In this document: in pieces, positions 16,087-25,081 of the stretch
Layout of the letters: every line of letters begins with the position of its first letter
Numbering within the stretch: position 1 is the stretch's first letter
NCBI GenBank assembly: GCA_002496845.1
Contig: DALQ01000039.1
Coordinates: forward strand, 1 to 32,503
Origin: Euryarchaeota archaeon UBA495
GTDB lineage: Archaea; Thermoplasmatota; Poseidoniia; Poseidoniales; Poseidoniaceae
Direction: 5' to 3'
Length of the DNA stretch: 32,503 nucleotides
Program-made: the position numbers and the translations under genes
The notes under the pieces: generated by a model
What the model was told of the DNA's origin: nothing
Seen by the model: only the letters and a program-made list of their open reading frames with translations
Databases searched by the model: none

Positions 16087-16704
16087 TCAGAAGGGCCACG
16101 TGCGCCGGTCCGTGCGGTCAGCGAATTCCTCTGATGCCCACGTGCCCACATCATGGCGCCACGTTTCTTGATGGGTTTGTCCGGCATAATCGGTCCACGA
16201 AACGGATGTTTGTACCGTGTAATTCGCCCAAACGGTGTGCCCAACAATCTTCATTTCAAGATCATCTCCGGCCACCGAACTGTGGGCAGAAAGGACGTCG
16301 AGGAACACCGACATGCGCCCAAGTTCCTCGCCAGCCTCGTCCTCAAAGGAAACCACCACTTCGAGGTCGGTCACGGCCCTGCTTCCGGTGTTGTGAATCT
16401 CTGACATCATGATGTGGCCACCGTTTTGCATGTAGACCGTGTCCAAGGTCAGCCCGTCTCTTGGCAGCATCCAGTACCACCCGCTCATCAACAACCCGAG
16501 AAGCACGATGAGGGACAGGCCGGCCAAGGCCACCTTGCCGGGCTCGACCTCCCGGCGCAATTTCTTGAGACGGTCTGCTGCGTCCTGAGCGGCGCGGAGC
16601 ACGTCCTCCTCGTCCGTGGATCCATCGCCGTCCACACGGTCCCGAAGGCGTTGCAGAATGCCCTCCTTGGAGGATTCTGGGGTGAAGGGGGCGTCATCGA
16701 GCAT
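16087..16704 (-). CDS. Single-span membrane protein with extracellular Ig-like domain
   Basis: I do not recognise a named family. The 205-residue product has a charged cytoplasmic N-terminus (1-57), with an acidic DGDGSTDEED stretch near 25-34 and a Lys/Arg helix (DRLKKLRREVEPGK). One membrane helix (59-79, LAGLSLIVLLGLLMSGWYW) follows, then an outside domain of about 120 residues. That domain has the pattern of a small beta-sandwich (HIMMSEIHNTGSRAVTDLEV, then VVSFEDEAGEELG), like the FxLYD/DUF3426 group that follows a membrane anchor. The ATG at 16704 is two bases after the stop of the 1563-residue protein gene; a GTG 15 bases earlier is possible. Its position between two giant envelope genes suggests a helper or assembly role, but that is inference. 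Confidence 0.8.
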   Translation of the reverse strand: MLDDAPFTPESSKEGILQRLRDRVDGDGSTDEEDVLRAAQDAADRLKKLRREVEPGKVALAGLSLIVLLGLLMSGWYWMLPRDGLTLDTVYMQNGGHIMMSEIHNTGSRAVTDLEVVVSFEDEAGEELGRMSVFLDVLSAHSSVAGDDLEMKIVGHTVWANYTVQTSVSWTDYAGQTHQETWRHDVGTWASEEFADRTDRRTWPF

Positions 16705-16706
16705 CG

Positions 16707-19700
16707 TCACACCACCCACGCCAAACCGCTGGCTACGGCCGAACTGATCGGTTCCACCACCAAGATGTGCCGCGTTTCCACGGCACCACCGGTCAGAGAT
16801 CCAATCAGGGACAAGTCGCTCGCCATCCCGTTCACTCCGACGGTGGACGCGGTCGGCAGGATGCCGGTAAACTGGGTGTCCAACAGCACACCACGGCCGT
16901 CGATGGCCAAGTCGGACATGAACGGAACGCTCTCCAAGCGTGGCTCTCGGTCCGCTGGGGTCAACTCGGCGTTGGCCGTGGCGATGACCCTCCCGGTGGT
17001 GATCCCATCGAGGATGATGATGGGATACACGCCGCCAAGGCGGTGCATGTGAATCGTGGCTCCTTTGAGGTTCTCACCAACGACTTCCATCGATGAAAGC
17101 GTGAGACCAGGACTGGATGGAACGTCTGAGGCTCGCAGGTACAGTTGACGCACACCCGAACCGCTGGAGGCGATTTCAACGCCAAAACGGTCCGTGGTTT
17201 TGAGCTGGAACCGGGACGGGAGGTCTTCGGCGATCATCGTCACATCGCCTTTGCTGTCGATCGCCCTTCCGTAAGCCTGCACAAAGAGATCCATGTCCTC
17301 TCCAGTGGACGAGTAATCCATCGTGAAGAGGCCTTGGAAGGACGTTTCCTCACGAATGTCGTACACCTCTGAAGGTTCCGCGGCAAGGTGCAGTTCGCCT
17401 GGCAACTCTCGCATGAACACCGTCGCAGGCCACCAACGTCCGTCGACGAAGCGGTGTTGTTGGATCATCAGCGCCTCCGCGGAGCGCCCGTCCACTTGGA
17501 ACTCCTCGGGCACGGTCACGTCAAGACGCAGGACGTCGCCGATGGTGGCCGAAACGTCGGTGCTTCGCGGCACGTCAAGGATGAGCGCTTCTGAGCGGGT
17601 CAACGTCGTATGATCAATGAAGACCGCATGGGCCGAAGCGAGACGCACACCCACGTCGTACCGCATGTCGAGGGTCAGCCGGGGGACCGTCAGGTTCCGC
17701 TCCTGGAAGAACACCGCATCCATCACGACGTCGTGCGGGTTTTGCGTGTCGAATCCAGTCAAACGAAGGTCCACGTCTTGACCTGAAATCCCATTCACGA
17801 GGATGGTCATGTCCTCGTAGTCTGGCTGCCATTGGGTAAAGGCAAGGTCGAATTGGTACGTGGGTACTCCGTCAATCAAGCGGAAATCGTAGTCCAAATC
17901 GATGGACCCTGCGGGCAGCGAAGGCAACCATGTCCGAATGTGCCAGGCGCGCCGTTCGGTCAAATCGATGCCTTGTTCGCTCCAATTTTCGAGGTCGTAG
18001 GATTCCTTTTCATCCTCGCTCAACCGACCGTCGGCGAGCACCTGCATCAGGTCACGAGCACCGGCCATTCCTGCCGATTCAAGGACCAGGGCGCCTTGTT
18101 CCTGTTCGTCTTCGTTGAGCCGAGCGTCTTCCCAAATGGTCTCTAGGGTGATTCGACCAGAAAGGGTGAGGCGCTCAAGCGTGCTGAGGTTGAAGTCCAC
18201 GTCCACGCGCTCATCGGCCTCCATCGACAAGCCATGCACCCATTCAGGTTCCGGAGGGGTCGTTCCTTTTCGCAAATCAACGGTGAGGTTGAACGCTTCA
18301 CCCGTTTCCAAATCCATGCCGACGGCCAGATCACTTTCCTCGCTGATGGACCCTCCGAGGTCTTTGGTCAACGCATGGACGAAATCGTTCGCCACACGAC
18401 CAAAGGCGACAAGGTCGCCAAGGAAGAACGACAGCCCTTCCACGCCCTCTTGGTCACCGAAATCAGGGAGCTCAAGTCCTTCAGAATCGGCCCCTCCGGG
18501 GACAGCGATGACAATCTCCGCTGGCAGAGGTTCGATGACGGCACGTCCGTTCAATCCAAGCAGGGGGTCGTCGTAGTCCGTTTCGTCCTCGAAAAGAAGA
18601 CGCAGCGGTTCAGAAGACGTGCGCTGCAGTTCAACGCGGCTGTTGCCCTCGGGACCAAGAGCGCCTTCCTCCAAAGGCGAGAGACGGCGCATGCGGAGCA
18701 CGTCCGAGATGCGCACGGAGAGGCTGGTTTCGTCCCCATTCACGGAGAAGCGAACGTGGTCCCCGTCCATGGTCAGGGGCACCGTTCCGTTGCTGGATTG
18801 GATTTCGACCGCCTGAAGTGGCGTGCTGGCCACGTAACCGACTTCTGAACCCAAGACCAATTCGAACTCTGCAGGGAGGCCAACGAGGCGCAGAGCGTTG
18901 CGCTGGTCGCCGTCTTGGCCTCCGTAGGTGATGGTGCCGATCGGTGAACTTGCTTCGTAGATCAGCCGCTCAGGTTGTTGAACCAAGCGCAGTTCATCGG
19001 GCCGGTTGGAGATCATCGCCGCCTGCTTTTGCGCCGCGCTCATGTTCGGCCCGTCGTGTGAAACGTGCCCCACGATCAACGGTTCCGTGCTCGATCCTTG
19101 CAACGCAAGCACGCGTTCGCTGGTCAAGGGGTCGAAGGACTGAGTCACGCCTGAAATGCCGCTGACGCGGGCGCTCATCGCCACAGGAACAAGGGGTTGG
19201 ACCGGCCCGGAACGCCCTTGCACCACGGCGATGGAAGCATCGCTTGACAACAACAGGTGGTCTTCGTCCGGGATCCACGGTTGATCGCTTGACGACAACG
19301 CGAAACCAAGGGTCCCTACTTCTGCGGGAGTGCGCGTCTCGCCGGTCGCCCATGCGGCTTTGACTTGGGTGTAGCAGGACACCTCAACGGTACCTCCAGC
19401 GCTGCCTGCGGTGCCGACCACCGCACTGGGGATGCTGTTGACGATGGTGCCCAAATCAAGGATGATTTCGACCAAGCCAAGCAAAGCGTTGTCCAGCACC
19501 TGTGAGAGAGCGTTAAGGTCGCTGTTGTCTGGCCGTATACGATCCACTCCGCTGGTTCCGAGTTCGAAACTCCCGGCCACCACGATGACGGGGGGTAAGT
19601 CCTCGACCACCAGCGTCATCGACGAGCGGTCCGGTGCAAAGCCACCCCGCTGGAAACTGGACCCGAATTCCAAGAGTGGAATGGATTCCACGGCCGCCAC

Positions 19701-21398
19701 CACGATGAGCGTGTTTGGCGGTGTTGCGGGATTGATGGGCAAGGTCGGGTCGTTGACGTTGGTCGTCGCGTCGCCTGAGAAGTTCTTGATGCCGATGAAC
19801 AGCGACATCCGGTTCGGCATGTCACCGGGAAGGTTGATGCTCCCCGGTGCTTCACCAATCATGGTGAACAACGCGCTGATTTCTTCTTGTGGGAGGGTCC
19901 CAGAAGGCAGGCCGCGAATCCAAATCCGTGCATCGGAAATGTTCCCAAAATCGGCCTCGCCTTCAGGCATCTTTGAGCGGTCCTCGAAGTAGTGAACATA
20001 CACATCGGAATCGCGGTCGCTGAACACCTCGACGGTGTCGAAACTGTTGTCTCCGAAGTTGTCGTTGCGGAGGGTGAGGTCAATTTCTGAAGGCAACCTT
20101 CGTCCTGTGTCCGCGGGATGGAATCCTGTGTCGATGTACGCCAACTCCAACACGTCAGGGACGGACCCGTCGTTGGCCGGGACGTCAAAGTGAACGAAGC
20201 CAATGCCCACGCCGAAGGCGCACCGGTCAGCATGGCTGTCCACGCGCGGTTGGTTTTCTGGATCAAACCAAGCTTCGTCGGCACATTCCGTCTGTAAACT
20301 GCCCCCTGGTGCGTCCGGATTTTGAATCGTGATTGCGTATGGTGCGGAGATGGACGTCAACGAGAGGGTGTCTGCACCAACGCCTCCTCCAAGCAGATCC
20401 AGCAACAATTGCGCCACATCGGTCACGGTGTCCGCGACTTCGAACGTGATGCGGTCCAAACCAACACCCACCCTGAATTCGTGAGGAGGTTGCGTGAACC
20501 GTGTGTCGATGACGATGGAATACGACTCTGATTCCTGAACTGCGAAATCGAAGGCGAAGCCCTTCAGAAGGCTGACCTCAAGGAAGGCCATGTCGTCCCA
20601 AAGAGGATCGCTTGCATCGATTTGATGCACGCGCCATTGGAAAATGGGCCGAATCCAAATGGTCTCTGGAATCAAGCCGGGCAGCGGACCTGTTCCACCG
20701 CTGGTGGTGATGTCCCACCCTTGGCCGCGTTGAAGCAAACCTTGGACGGTGAGCTCGACAATGATGTCTTCACCGCCGTCACCGTCGATGTCGATGTAGT
20801 TGTCAAACAGGTTGAGGTCGGCGCCGACCTGAATGTCACCGGTGAACGTCCCTGAAGTCCAACTTTCGTAGGATGGGCCGTTGTTCTTGCTGCTGAAATT
20901 CAGGTAAATGGCGTAGGTGTTGATGCCGATGGCGAGCGGATCGGTCACTTCCCAATTTTCGACGGAAAACAAGGTCTGGAACAAGTTGTCTGGCAAACCG
21001 GCTCCGCTGTGGTTTTCAGCATCGAGAAGGAACTCATATGCACGCGGGTGGTCGGGCTCGAAGGGTGACGTGTCCCGAACTTCCAAACCGTCCAGGAAGC
21101 GCTCGGCTTCGATGATGGCGTCGCCTTGGCGAACGTCCCGTGCTGCAGCATCCACCGACGCAAGGGTGGTCGATGCGATGCTTTCAGCAATCAGGTCTGA
21201 ACTGCTGAGTGAGCGGTCTTCGAGGAGTTCGTCCAATGCGTCCAGAATGCCGAAGTCGTCCGAAGCGATTTCCGCGGTCGTAACCGGTTGTGCAATCGGG
21301 ACAAGAAACAGCAGCAGAAGCACCACGGCGGGAGCCCGCCGTTGCACTTGGCTCGGCCTGACTCCGGGATGGAGCAGCCTCGCGGCGTCCTGCTGCAT
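16707..21398 (-). CDS. Unrecognised 1563-residue secreted protein
   Basis: I recognise no family. The signal peptide is clear (about 22-42, APAVVLLLLFLVPIAQPVTTA). The rest is acidic, beta-rich and almost free of cysteine, with no convincing membrane anchor; the C-terminus (GAVETRHILVVEPISSAVASGLAWVV) is only mildly hydrophobic. There is a calcium-type acidic stretch YIDIDGDGGEDIIVEL in the first 250 residues, and many short alternating hydrophobic strands follow, which would suit a long beta-sheet or beta-solenoid structure. Other marks are an amphipathic helical N-terminal part (50-120, rich in Asp, Glu, Leu and Ala) and a leucine-rich helical segment around VTDVAQLLLDLLGGGVGAD. No clear Shine-Dalgarno precedes the ATG, which is 59 bases after the PKD protein gene. 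Co-orientation with the subtilase and Ig-repeat genes suggests a surface or secreted role. Confidence 0.85.
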   Translation of the reverse strand: MQQDAARLLHPGVRPSQVQRRAPAVVLLLLFLVPIAQPVTTAEIASDDFGILDALDELLEDRSLSSSDLIAESIASTTLASVDAAARDVRQGDAIIEAERFLDGLEVRDTSPFEPDHPRAYEFLLDAENHSGAGLPDNLFQTLFSVENWEVTDPLAIGINTYAIYLNFSSKNNGPSYESWTSGTFTGDIQVGADLNLFDNYIDIDGDGGEDIIVELTVQGLLQRGQGWDITTSGGTGPLPGLIPETIWIRPIFQWRVHQIDASDPLWDDMAFLEVSLLKGFAFDFAVQESESYSIVIDTRFTQPPHEFRVGVGLDRITFEVADTVTDVAQLLLDLLGGGVGADTLSLTSISAPYAITIQNPDAPGGSLQTECADEAWFDPENQPRVDSHADRCAFGVGIGFVHFDVPANDGSVPDVLELAYIDTGFHPADTGRRLPSEIDLTLRNDNFGDNSFDTVEVFSDRDSDVYVHYFEDRSKMPEGEADFGNISDARIWIRGLPSGTLPQEEISALFTMIGEAPGSINLPGDMPNRMSLFIGIKNFSGDATTNVNDPTLPINPATPPNTLIVVAAVESIPLLEFGSSFQRGGFAPDRSSMTLVVEDLPPVIVVAGSFELGTSGVDRIRPDNSDLNALSQVLDNALLGLVEIILDLGTIVNSIPSAVVGTAGSAGGTVEVSCYTQVKAAWATGETRTPAEVGTLGFALSSSDQPWIPDEDHLLLSSDASIAVVQGRSGPVQPLVPVAMSARVSGISGVTQSFDPLTSERVLALQGSSTEPLIVGHVSHDGPNMSAAQKQAAMISNRPDELRLVQQPERLIYEASSPIGTITYGGQDGDQRNALRLVGLPAEFELVLGSEVGYVASTPLQAVEIQSSNGTVPLTMDGDHVRFSVNGDETSLSVRISDVLRMRRLSPLEEGALGPEGNSRVELQRTSSEPLRLLFEDETDYDDPLLGLNGRAVIEPLPAEIVIAVPGGADSEGLELPDFGDQEGVEGLSFFLGDLVAFGRVANDFVHALTKDLGGSISEESDLAVGMDLETGEAFNLTVDLRKGTTPPEPEWVHGLSMEADERVDVDFNLSTLERLTLSGRITLETIWEDARLNEDEQEQGALVLESAGMAGARDLMQVLADGRLSEDEKESYDLENWSEQGIDLTERRAWHIRTWLPSLPAGSIDLDYDFRLIDGVPTYQFDLAFTQWQPDYEDMTILVNGISGQDVDLRLTGFDTQNPHDVVMDAVFFQERNLTVPRLTLDMRYDVGVRLASAHAVFIDHTTLTRSEALILDVPRSTDVSATIGDVLRLDVTVPEEFQVDGRSAEALMIQQHRFVDGRWWPATVFMRELPGELHLAAEPSEVYDIREETSFQGLFTMDYSSTGEDMDLFVQAYGRAIDSKGDVTMIAEDLPSRFQLKTTDRFGVEIASSGSGVRQLYLRASDVPSSPGLTLSSMEVVGENLKGATIHMHRLGGVYPIIILDGITTGRVIATANAELTPADREPRLESVPFMSDLAIDGRGVLLDTQFTGILPTASTVGVNGMASDLSLIGSLTGGAVETRHILVVEPISSAVASGLAWVV

Positions 21399-21457
21399 GA
21401 CTTGAGGCCGGCTTCGCCCGTTGTGAACCCTTCCCTGTCGTGCGTCGGCAAGCCCGA

Positions 21458-23737
21458 TTACTGCGGGCCATCGGAACCCTGCTCAAGCATGTCAGAAAGT
21501 GCTGCAGGCAATTCCAGACGTCCGCCCGCCGAAGTGGTGGGGCTCGCAGGCGCGTCCGCCGATTCTGTGGCGGGTTCCTGTTCATTCGCAGGCGCAAGGT
21601 CTTGCGTTTTGGGAGCAGGTGCAGGTTCAGCGAAATCATCCCCCACCAAGGCCTCCAATCCGGCCAGACCGTCGCTTGCCGTGGGGGTGGCATCCTCGCC
21701 GAGCAGGGATTGAGCCATGGGGTCCAGCGGGGCAGCAGGCGCCATGGGTGCATACGCTGCATTCGTCGCCGGCTGGGTGGCTGCCATGCCGGTCTGCGCG
21801 TCCCCGTAGATCGACGCCATTTCTGCAGCCTTGGCGCGCTCTGCCTGCTCTTGTTCCGACATGGGCTCAGCCTCAGCCGTCCGTGGTTGAGAAGAGGCCA
21901 TGCTGCCGCGCCTGCGCACCAGCACGATGGCTCCAATCGCCACAACGACGGCCAGGGCACCGAACAGAAGCGGTCCTCCAGACGAGGAAGAAGAAGGCGC
22001 GGCTTCGACGTCGAAGGTCCACACCGCACGGTCGCTGTTTCCGGCCACATCGAACACTGTGATGACCACCACGCGCTCCCCAGCGGTGTCAAAGGAAACC
22101 TGCACTTCTTCGCCAAGGAGGTCCGCATCGTCGTCCGGCACACCGTTCCCGTCCGAATCCGAAAGCGGATACAGGTCCCAGTGGATACGAAGCGTTGCTG
22201 CTGCATCAACAGGGTCGGCCGCCTCGACGCGCACCACGTTGGAAGCCCCAGCATCCACGGACGTGGGCAAGGCGGCCACCGTGGTCGAGGACAGGCTGGG
22301 CAAGGTGCGGTCGACGACCACCACGCGGCGCTCAAGAACGTCGGCGTTGCCGCTTGGATCGGTGACGGTCAGGCGCACCATGTGCTCGCCAGAATCGGCC
22401 CATGACGCCACAACGGTGGTGTTCTGCCCTGCAGGGGCCCCGTCGATTGACCAAGCACAGGTGTCCACCTGATGGTCGTCGGTGGAGGCTGCGCACGACA
22501 GCTGTAGGACGGCTTCTGGGTCGAGGCGGTATCCGTCCTCAACCGGTTGCTCATCGCCGAGGGACGACACCGCAGCATTGGGTGAGGTCACGTCCGTCAC
22601 AGTGACGTCGTGCTGGACCATGGCCGTTCGTCCGTCCACATCCCGCACGTGCAAGGTGACGGTGAAGGTCCCCGGACTGGTCCAACTCGCTTGGATGGTT
22701 TTCGCGGAACCCCATGTGCCGTCGTTGGTGGCGTCACCGTCGTTGTCATCGTCGGTATCGGCGTCCAGATCCCACAACCAATCCACCAACCGATTCAATC
22801 GGTCTGGGGTCGAAGAAGCGTTGAGGAAGATGGGTTGCGCAAGGGTCGTCGAGGCGTTGTTGTCGTCTTCGATGACCGGAGCCAACGGCGGGTCCAAGGT
22901 CAAACGCACCGTCATTCGAAGGTGATCAGGAGCCGCTCCTCCGATGATCGCATCGCCTGCGTCCAGCATCAGATGCATGGGCACACCGGCCAAGGAAGAA
23001 GGCACGGTCCATGTCAGAGAAGACGTGCTCGCAACGTCGAGCAGGGCCGTGCCCGCAGCAGGAGCATGTTGAGCACCTCCTTCCCAAGCCGAGCGTTGGG
23101 CGTCGGTGAGGAAAGCAAGGTCGCCTGCCCCGTCAAGCCCCCACGCCTCAATCTGAACGGACGTCCCTGCGTCGAGGGCCAAGCCCTCGTCCTGCGTAAG
23201 CCACATGGTCGTGTTCTCTAAAGCAGCAAAGAGGTCGTGAACCACCGTCAGCGCTCCATCGTTCAACACCGAGACCTGCACGCTAATTTGTGCGCGAGCG
23301 CCTCCTTGATCACCCTCTCCTTGGTCGCCGTCATGAGCGAGGTTGTCCACGACGAGCGACCACGTCTTTGCGTTGATGGACGCGGGTACTTTCCAATGAA
23401 ACACCTGCTCGCCGATGGCCGATTCTGTGGACAAAGGCGTGGTCACGGCGTTGCGGTAACTCTGTCCAAGTTCGTACGGAGCCTTTCCTGCATCGTCAAA
23501 CACGAGCAAATCCACGGCGTCGTCAACCACAAGCACATCGAAGGCGAGGACGGTGCCCGGGGCATGAACGCCGAGGTTGATGTCGAGGCATGACCCGCCA
23601 TCGACCGCCACGGCGCCCGTGACGGCGGACAGTTCTGCTGAGGCACAGGCGGGAACGGCGCGGCCTTCGGCCGCCATGGCATGGGGCATGGAAGCGCAGA
23701 GCATCAGCACCATGAGGGCCCCGAGAACGCGACGCAT
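21458..23737 (-). CDS. Membrane-anchored PKD-domain surface protein with long cytoplasmic tail
   Basis: The 759-residue protein starts with a signal peptide (1-22). An N-terminal beta-rich region (24-280) is followed by three PKD/Ig-like modules. The first, about 286-382, has WLWDLDADTDDDNDGD and ends GTFTVTLHVRDVDG; the second, about 384-476, ends GEHMVRLTVTDPSGN; the third, about 478-577, has the DSDGNGVPDDDADLLG calcium-type loop and ends ERVVVITVFDVAGN. A single helix (588-607) is followed by RRR and a cytoplasmic tail of about 150 residues rich in Ala, Pro, Glu and Gln. ATG 23737 is chosen because it directly precedes the signal peptide and has GGAG upstream; an in-frame start further upstream would lie inside the RNase Z gene. 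PKD modules usually mediate binding at cell surfaces. Confidence 0.87.
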   Translation of the reverse strand: MRRVLGALMVLMLCASMPHAMAAEGRAVPACASAELSAVTGAVAVDGGSCLDINLGVHAPGTVLAFDVLVVDDAVDLLVFDDAGKAPYELGQSYRNAVTTPLSTESAIGEQVFHWKVPASINAKTWSLVVDNLAHDGDQGEGDQGGARAQISVQVSVLNDGALTVVHDLFAALENTTMWLTQDEGLALDAGTSVQIEAWGLDGAGDLAFLTDAQRSAWEGGAQHAPAAGTALLDVASTSSLTWTVPSSLAGVPMHLMLDAGDAIIGGAAPDHLRMTVRLTLDPPLAPVIEDDNNASTTLAQPIFLNASSTPDRLNRLVDWLWDLDADTDDDNDGDATNDGTWGSAKTIQASWTSPGTFTVTLHVRDVDGRTAMVQHDVTVTDVTSPNAAVSSLGDEQPVEDGYRLDPEAVLQLSCAASTDDHQVDTCAWSIDGAPAGQNTTVVASWADSGEHMVRLTVTDPSGNADVLERRVVVVDRTLPSLSSTTVAALPTSVDAGASNVVRVEAADPVDAAATLRIHWDLYPLSDSDGNGVPDDDADLLGEEVQVSFDTAGERVVVITVFDVAGNSDRAVWTFDVEAAPSSSSSGGPLLFGALAVVVAIGAIVLVRRRGSMASSQPRTAEAEPMSEQEQAERAKAAEMASIYGDAQTGMAATQPATNAAYAPMAPAAPLDPMAQSLLGEDATPTASDGLAGLEALVGDDFAEPAPAPKTQDLAPANEQEPATESADAPASPTTSAGGRLELPAALSDMLEQGSDGPQ

Positions 23738-23762
23738 GTGCCTGACGTCGCTCCTGCGGCTT

Positions 23763-24767
23763 TCAACGTCTGCCTTCCACGAGCAGACGAGGTTGCCATC
23801 CAACGTCCTCACGTGTGAGGTGGTGCACCGTGCCGTCGGGATGCACGGTGAGGCGGTCCCCGTCTCCCAGCGCCACGCAAGGCAACGCGCCATCCAACAC
23901 CGTTCGCGCTTCCGCCAACGACGGCCCAGCCTCGTTCAACCTGGCGCTGAAATGGGTCAGTGCAAGACTGCGTGCACCGAGGTGCTGAGCCGTGCGCGCG
24001 GCGCCTGCTGCCGTGCTGTGAAGGTGAGCGTCGGCGCGATCCGCGTGCTCCTCGAGGTAGGTGGCCTCGTGAACCAAGACGTCGGGGCCAGGCGTGGTCC
24101 CGAGCAGACCGGGAGACGCCGTGTCTCCCGACACGACCATGCTGGTGGTGGGGCCATCGATTCGCCATCCGCACGATGGAACAGAGTGGTGGGACACCAA
24201 GGGCGTGAGGACGTGGTTGGACCATCCTTCAGGCGTCCAAGCCGCCGAAGATTCGGTCATGCCCTCGGCCGTAACGGTGAGCCATCGGCCCGTGGCCACA
24301 TCGCCAAGGCGCCAAATGATGGGGTATCCAAGCAGGTCCTTTGTGGCCCCAAGTTCACGCCAAACACGCATTTGGCGCCACAGGTCTGATGCGGGCAGAT
24401 CTCCGGGCGGAGTCCCTTCGAAACCATGCTCTCGCACGTGGTCGAAGGTCGTGGTACCGACCGGCCCTGCGACGGTCAACGGTTCCTCACGGCCGTCCAA
24501 CCCCGACGTTTGCAACCACGGAAGCAGCCCCCACGTGTGGTCGAGGTGCCCATGGGTCAACAGAACCGCCGCCACGCGACGGCTGCGAAGCCTTGGCGTT
24601 CCAGGTTCGGTCTTGAGATGACGGCGGGCCGACGTGAAGCGATCCTGGAAGCCTTCGCCGGGATCAAGGATGACCAAGCCTTCGGGGCAAGCGAGCACCG
24701 AACCGCTGACGGCACGCTTGGTGGTCGGGCGAGCCGAAGCCGTACCAAGCACGTGGAGGTCCAACAT
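23763..24767 (-). CDS. rnz: Ribonuclease Z (tRNA 3'-end processing)
   Basis: Zinc-dependent endonuclease of the metallo-beta-lactamase fold that trims the 3' trailer of pre-tRNA. The N-terminus LHVLGTASARPTTKRAVSG matches the RNase Z opening. Metal ligands are in LLTHGHLDHTWG (H72, H74, D76, H77), H194 in VSHHSVPSCGW, D215 in VSGDTASPG and H272 in LTHFSARL. The family-specific HEATYLEEHADRADAHLHSTAAGAA (H233, H250) is also present. At 334 residues it is the short (single-domain) form, with an insertion where the flexible arm sits (about 105-150). The start follows the PRC-barrel gene through TGAGGTGCTTCGATG. A non-tRNA hydrolase of the same fold is the main alternative, but the HEAT...HSTA and THFSAR motifs argue for RNase Z. 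Confidence 0.93.
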   Translation of the reverse strand: MLDLHVLGTASARPTTKRAVSGSVLACPEGLVILDPGEGFQDRFTSARRHLKTEPGTPRLRSRRVAAVLLTHGHLDHTWGLLPWLQTSGLDGREEPLTVAGPVGTTTFDHVREHGFEGTPPGDLPASDLWRQMRVWRELGATKDLLGYPIIWRLGDVATGRWLTVTAEGMTESSAAWTPEGWSNHVLTPLVSHHSVPSCGWRIDGPTTSMVVSGDTASPGLLGTTPGPDVLVHEATYLEEHADRADAHLHSTAAGAARTAQHLGARSLALTHFSARLNEAGPSLAEARTVLDGALPCVALGDGDRLTVHPDGTVHHLTREDVGWQPRLLVEGRR

Positions 24768-24779
24768 CGAAGCACCTCA
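24768..24779 (-). promoter_or_regulatory. Stop-fused Shine-Dalgarno, PRC-barrel gene to rnz
   Basis: The stop of the PRC-barrel gene opens TGAGGTGCTTCG before the rnz ATG, 12 nt from stop to start, outside the nuo operon but of the same design. Confidence 0.7.
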
Positions 24780-25019
24780 AGGAAGGGGAATTGGCGTTTC
24801 AGGGAACCACCGCAAGACCACGACGTCTCCAACGCCGCGGATCCAACGCCACGGGACCGCGACGTCGATGCTCTGCTCAACCAGATCGGCCGGCGTTTCC
24901 GTCACGAAGAGATGGGAGCACGCCATCCCTTCCAAATCGATGACGGCGTCATGCACGCGCCCCAAGCGACGTCCGTCGGGGAGGTAGACTTCCTTCCCAC
25001 GCACGGCGGTGACGTCCAT
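24777..25019 (-). CDS. Small PRC-barrel domain protein
   Basis: An 80-residue single-domain protein. MDVTAVRGKEVYLPDGRRLGRVHDAVIDLEG is the standard PRC-barrel opening (here given from residue 1; the key pattern is GxxV-x3-DG-x2-LG-x-V). It ends in VPWRWIRGVGDVVVLRW. Stand-alone PRC-barrel proteins of this size are widespread in archaea; in haloarchaea some (CdpA, CdpB) help attach FtsZ to the membrane, and others are linked to RNA handling. ATG 25019 is chosen because it starts the domain and has GAGGGAGGGTC directly upstream; a longer in-frame version starting at 25085 would overlap the end of the L15e gene. The gene sits between L15e and RNase Z, a translation and RNA-processing setting. 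Confidence 0.82.
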   Translation of the reverse strand: MDVTAVRGKEVYLPDGRRLGRVHDAVIDLEGMACSHLFVTETPADLVEQSIDVAVPWRWIRGVGDVVVLRWFPETPIPLP

Positions 25020-25081
25020 GACCCTCCCTCGTCGATGAACAGGGGGGTCCAACCTTGAACCCAACGTCGACAAGACGGCGT

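Noticed and set aside
23763..24767. Beta-lactamase or arylsulfatase of the metallo-beta-lactamase fold
   Set aside because: The HEAT...HSTA and LTHFSAR motifs and the N-terminal LGTxSARPT pattern fit RNase Z better.
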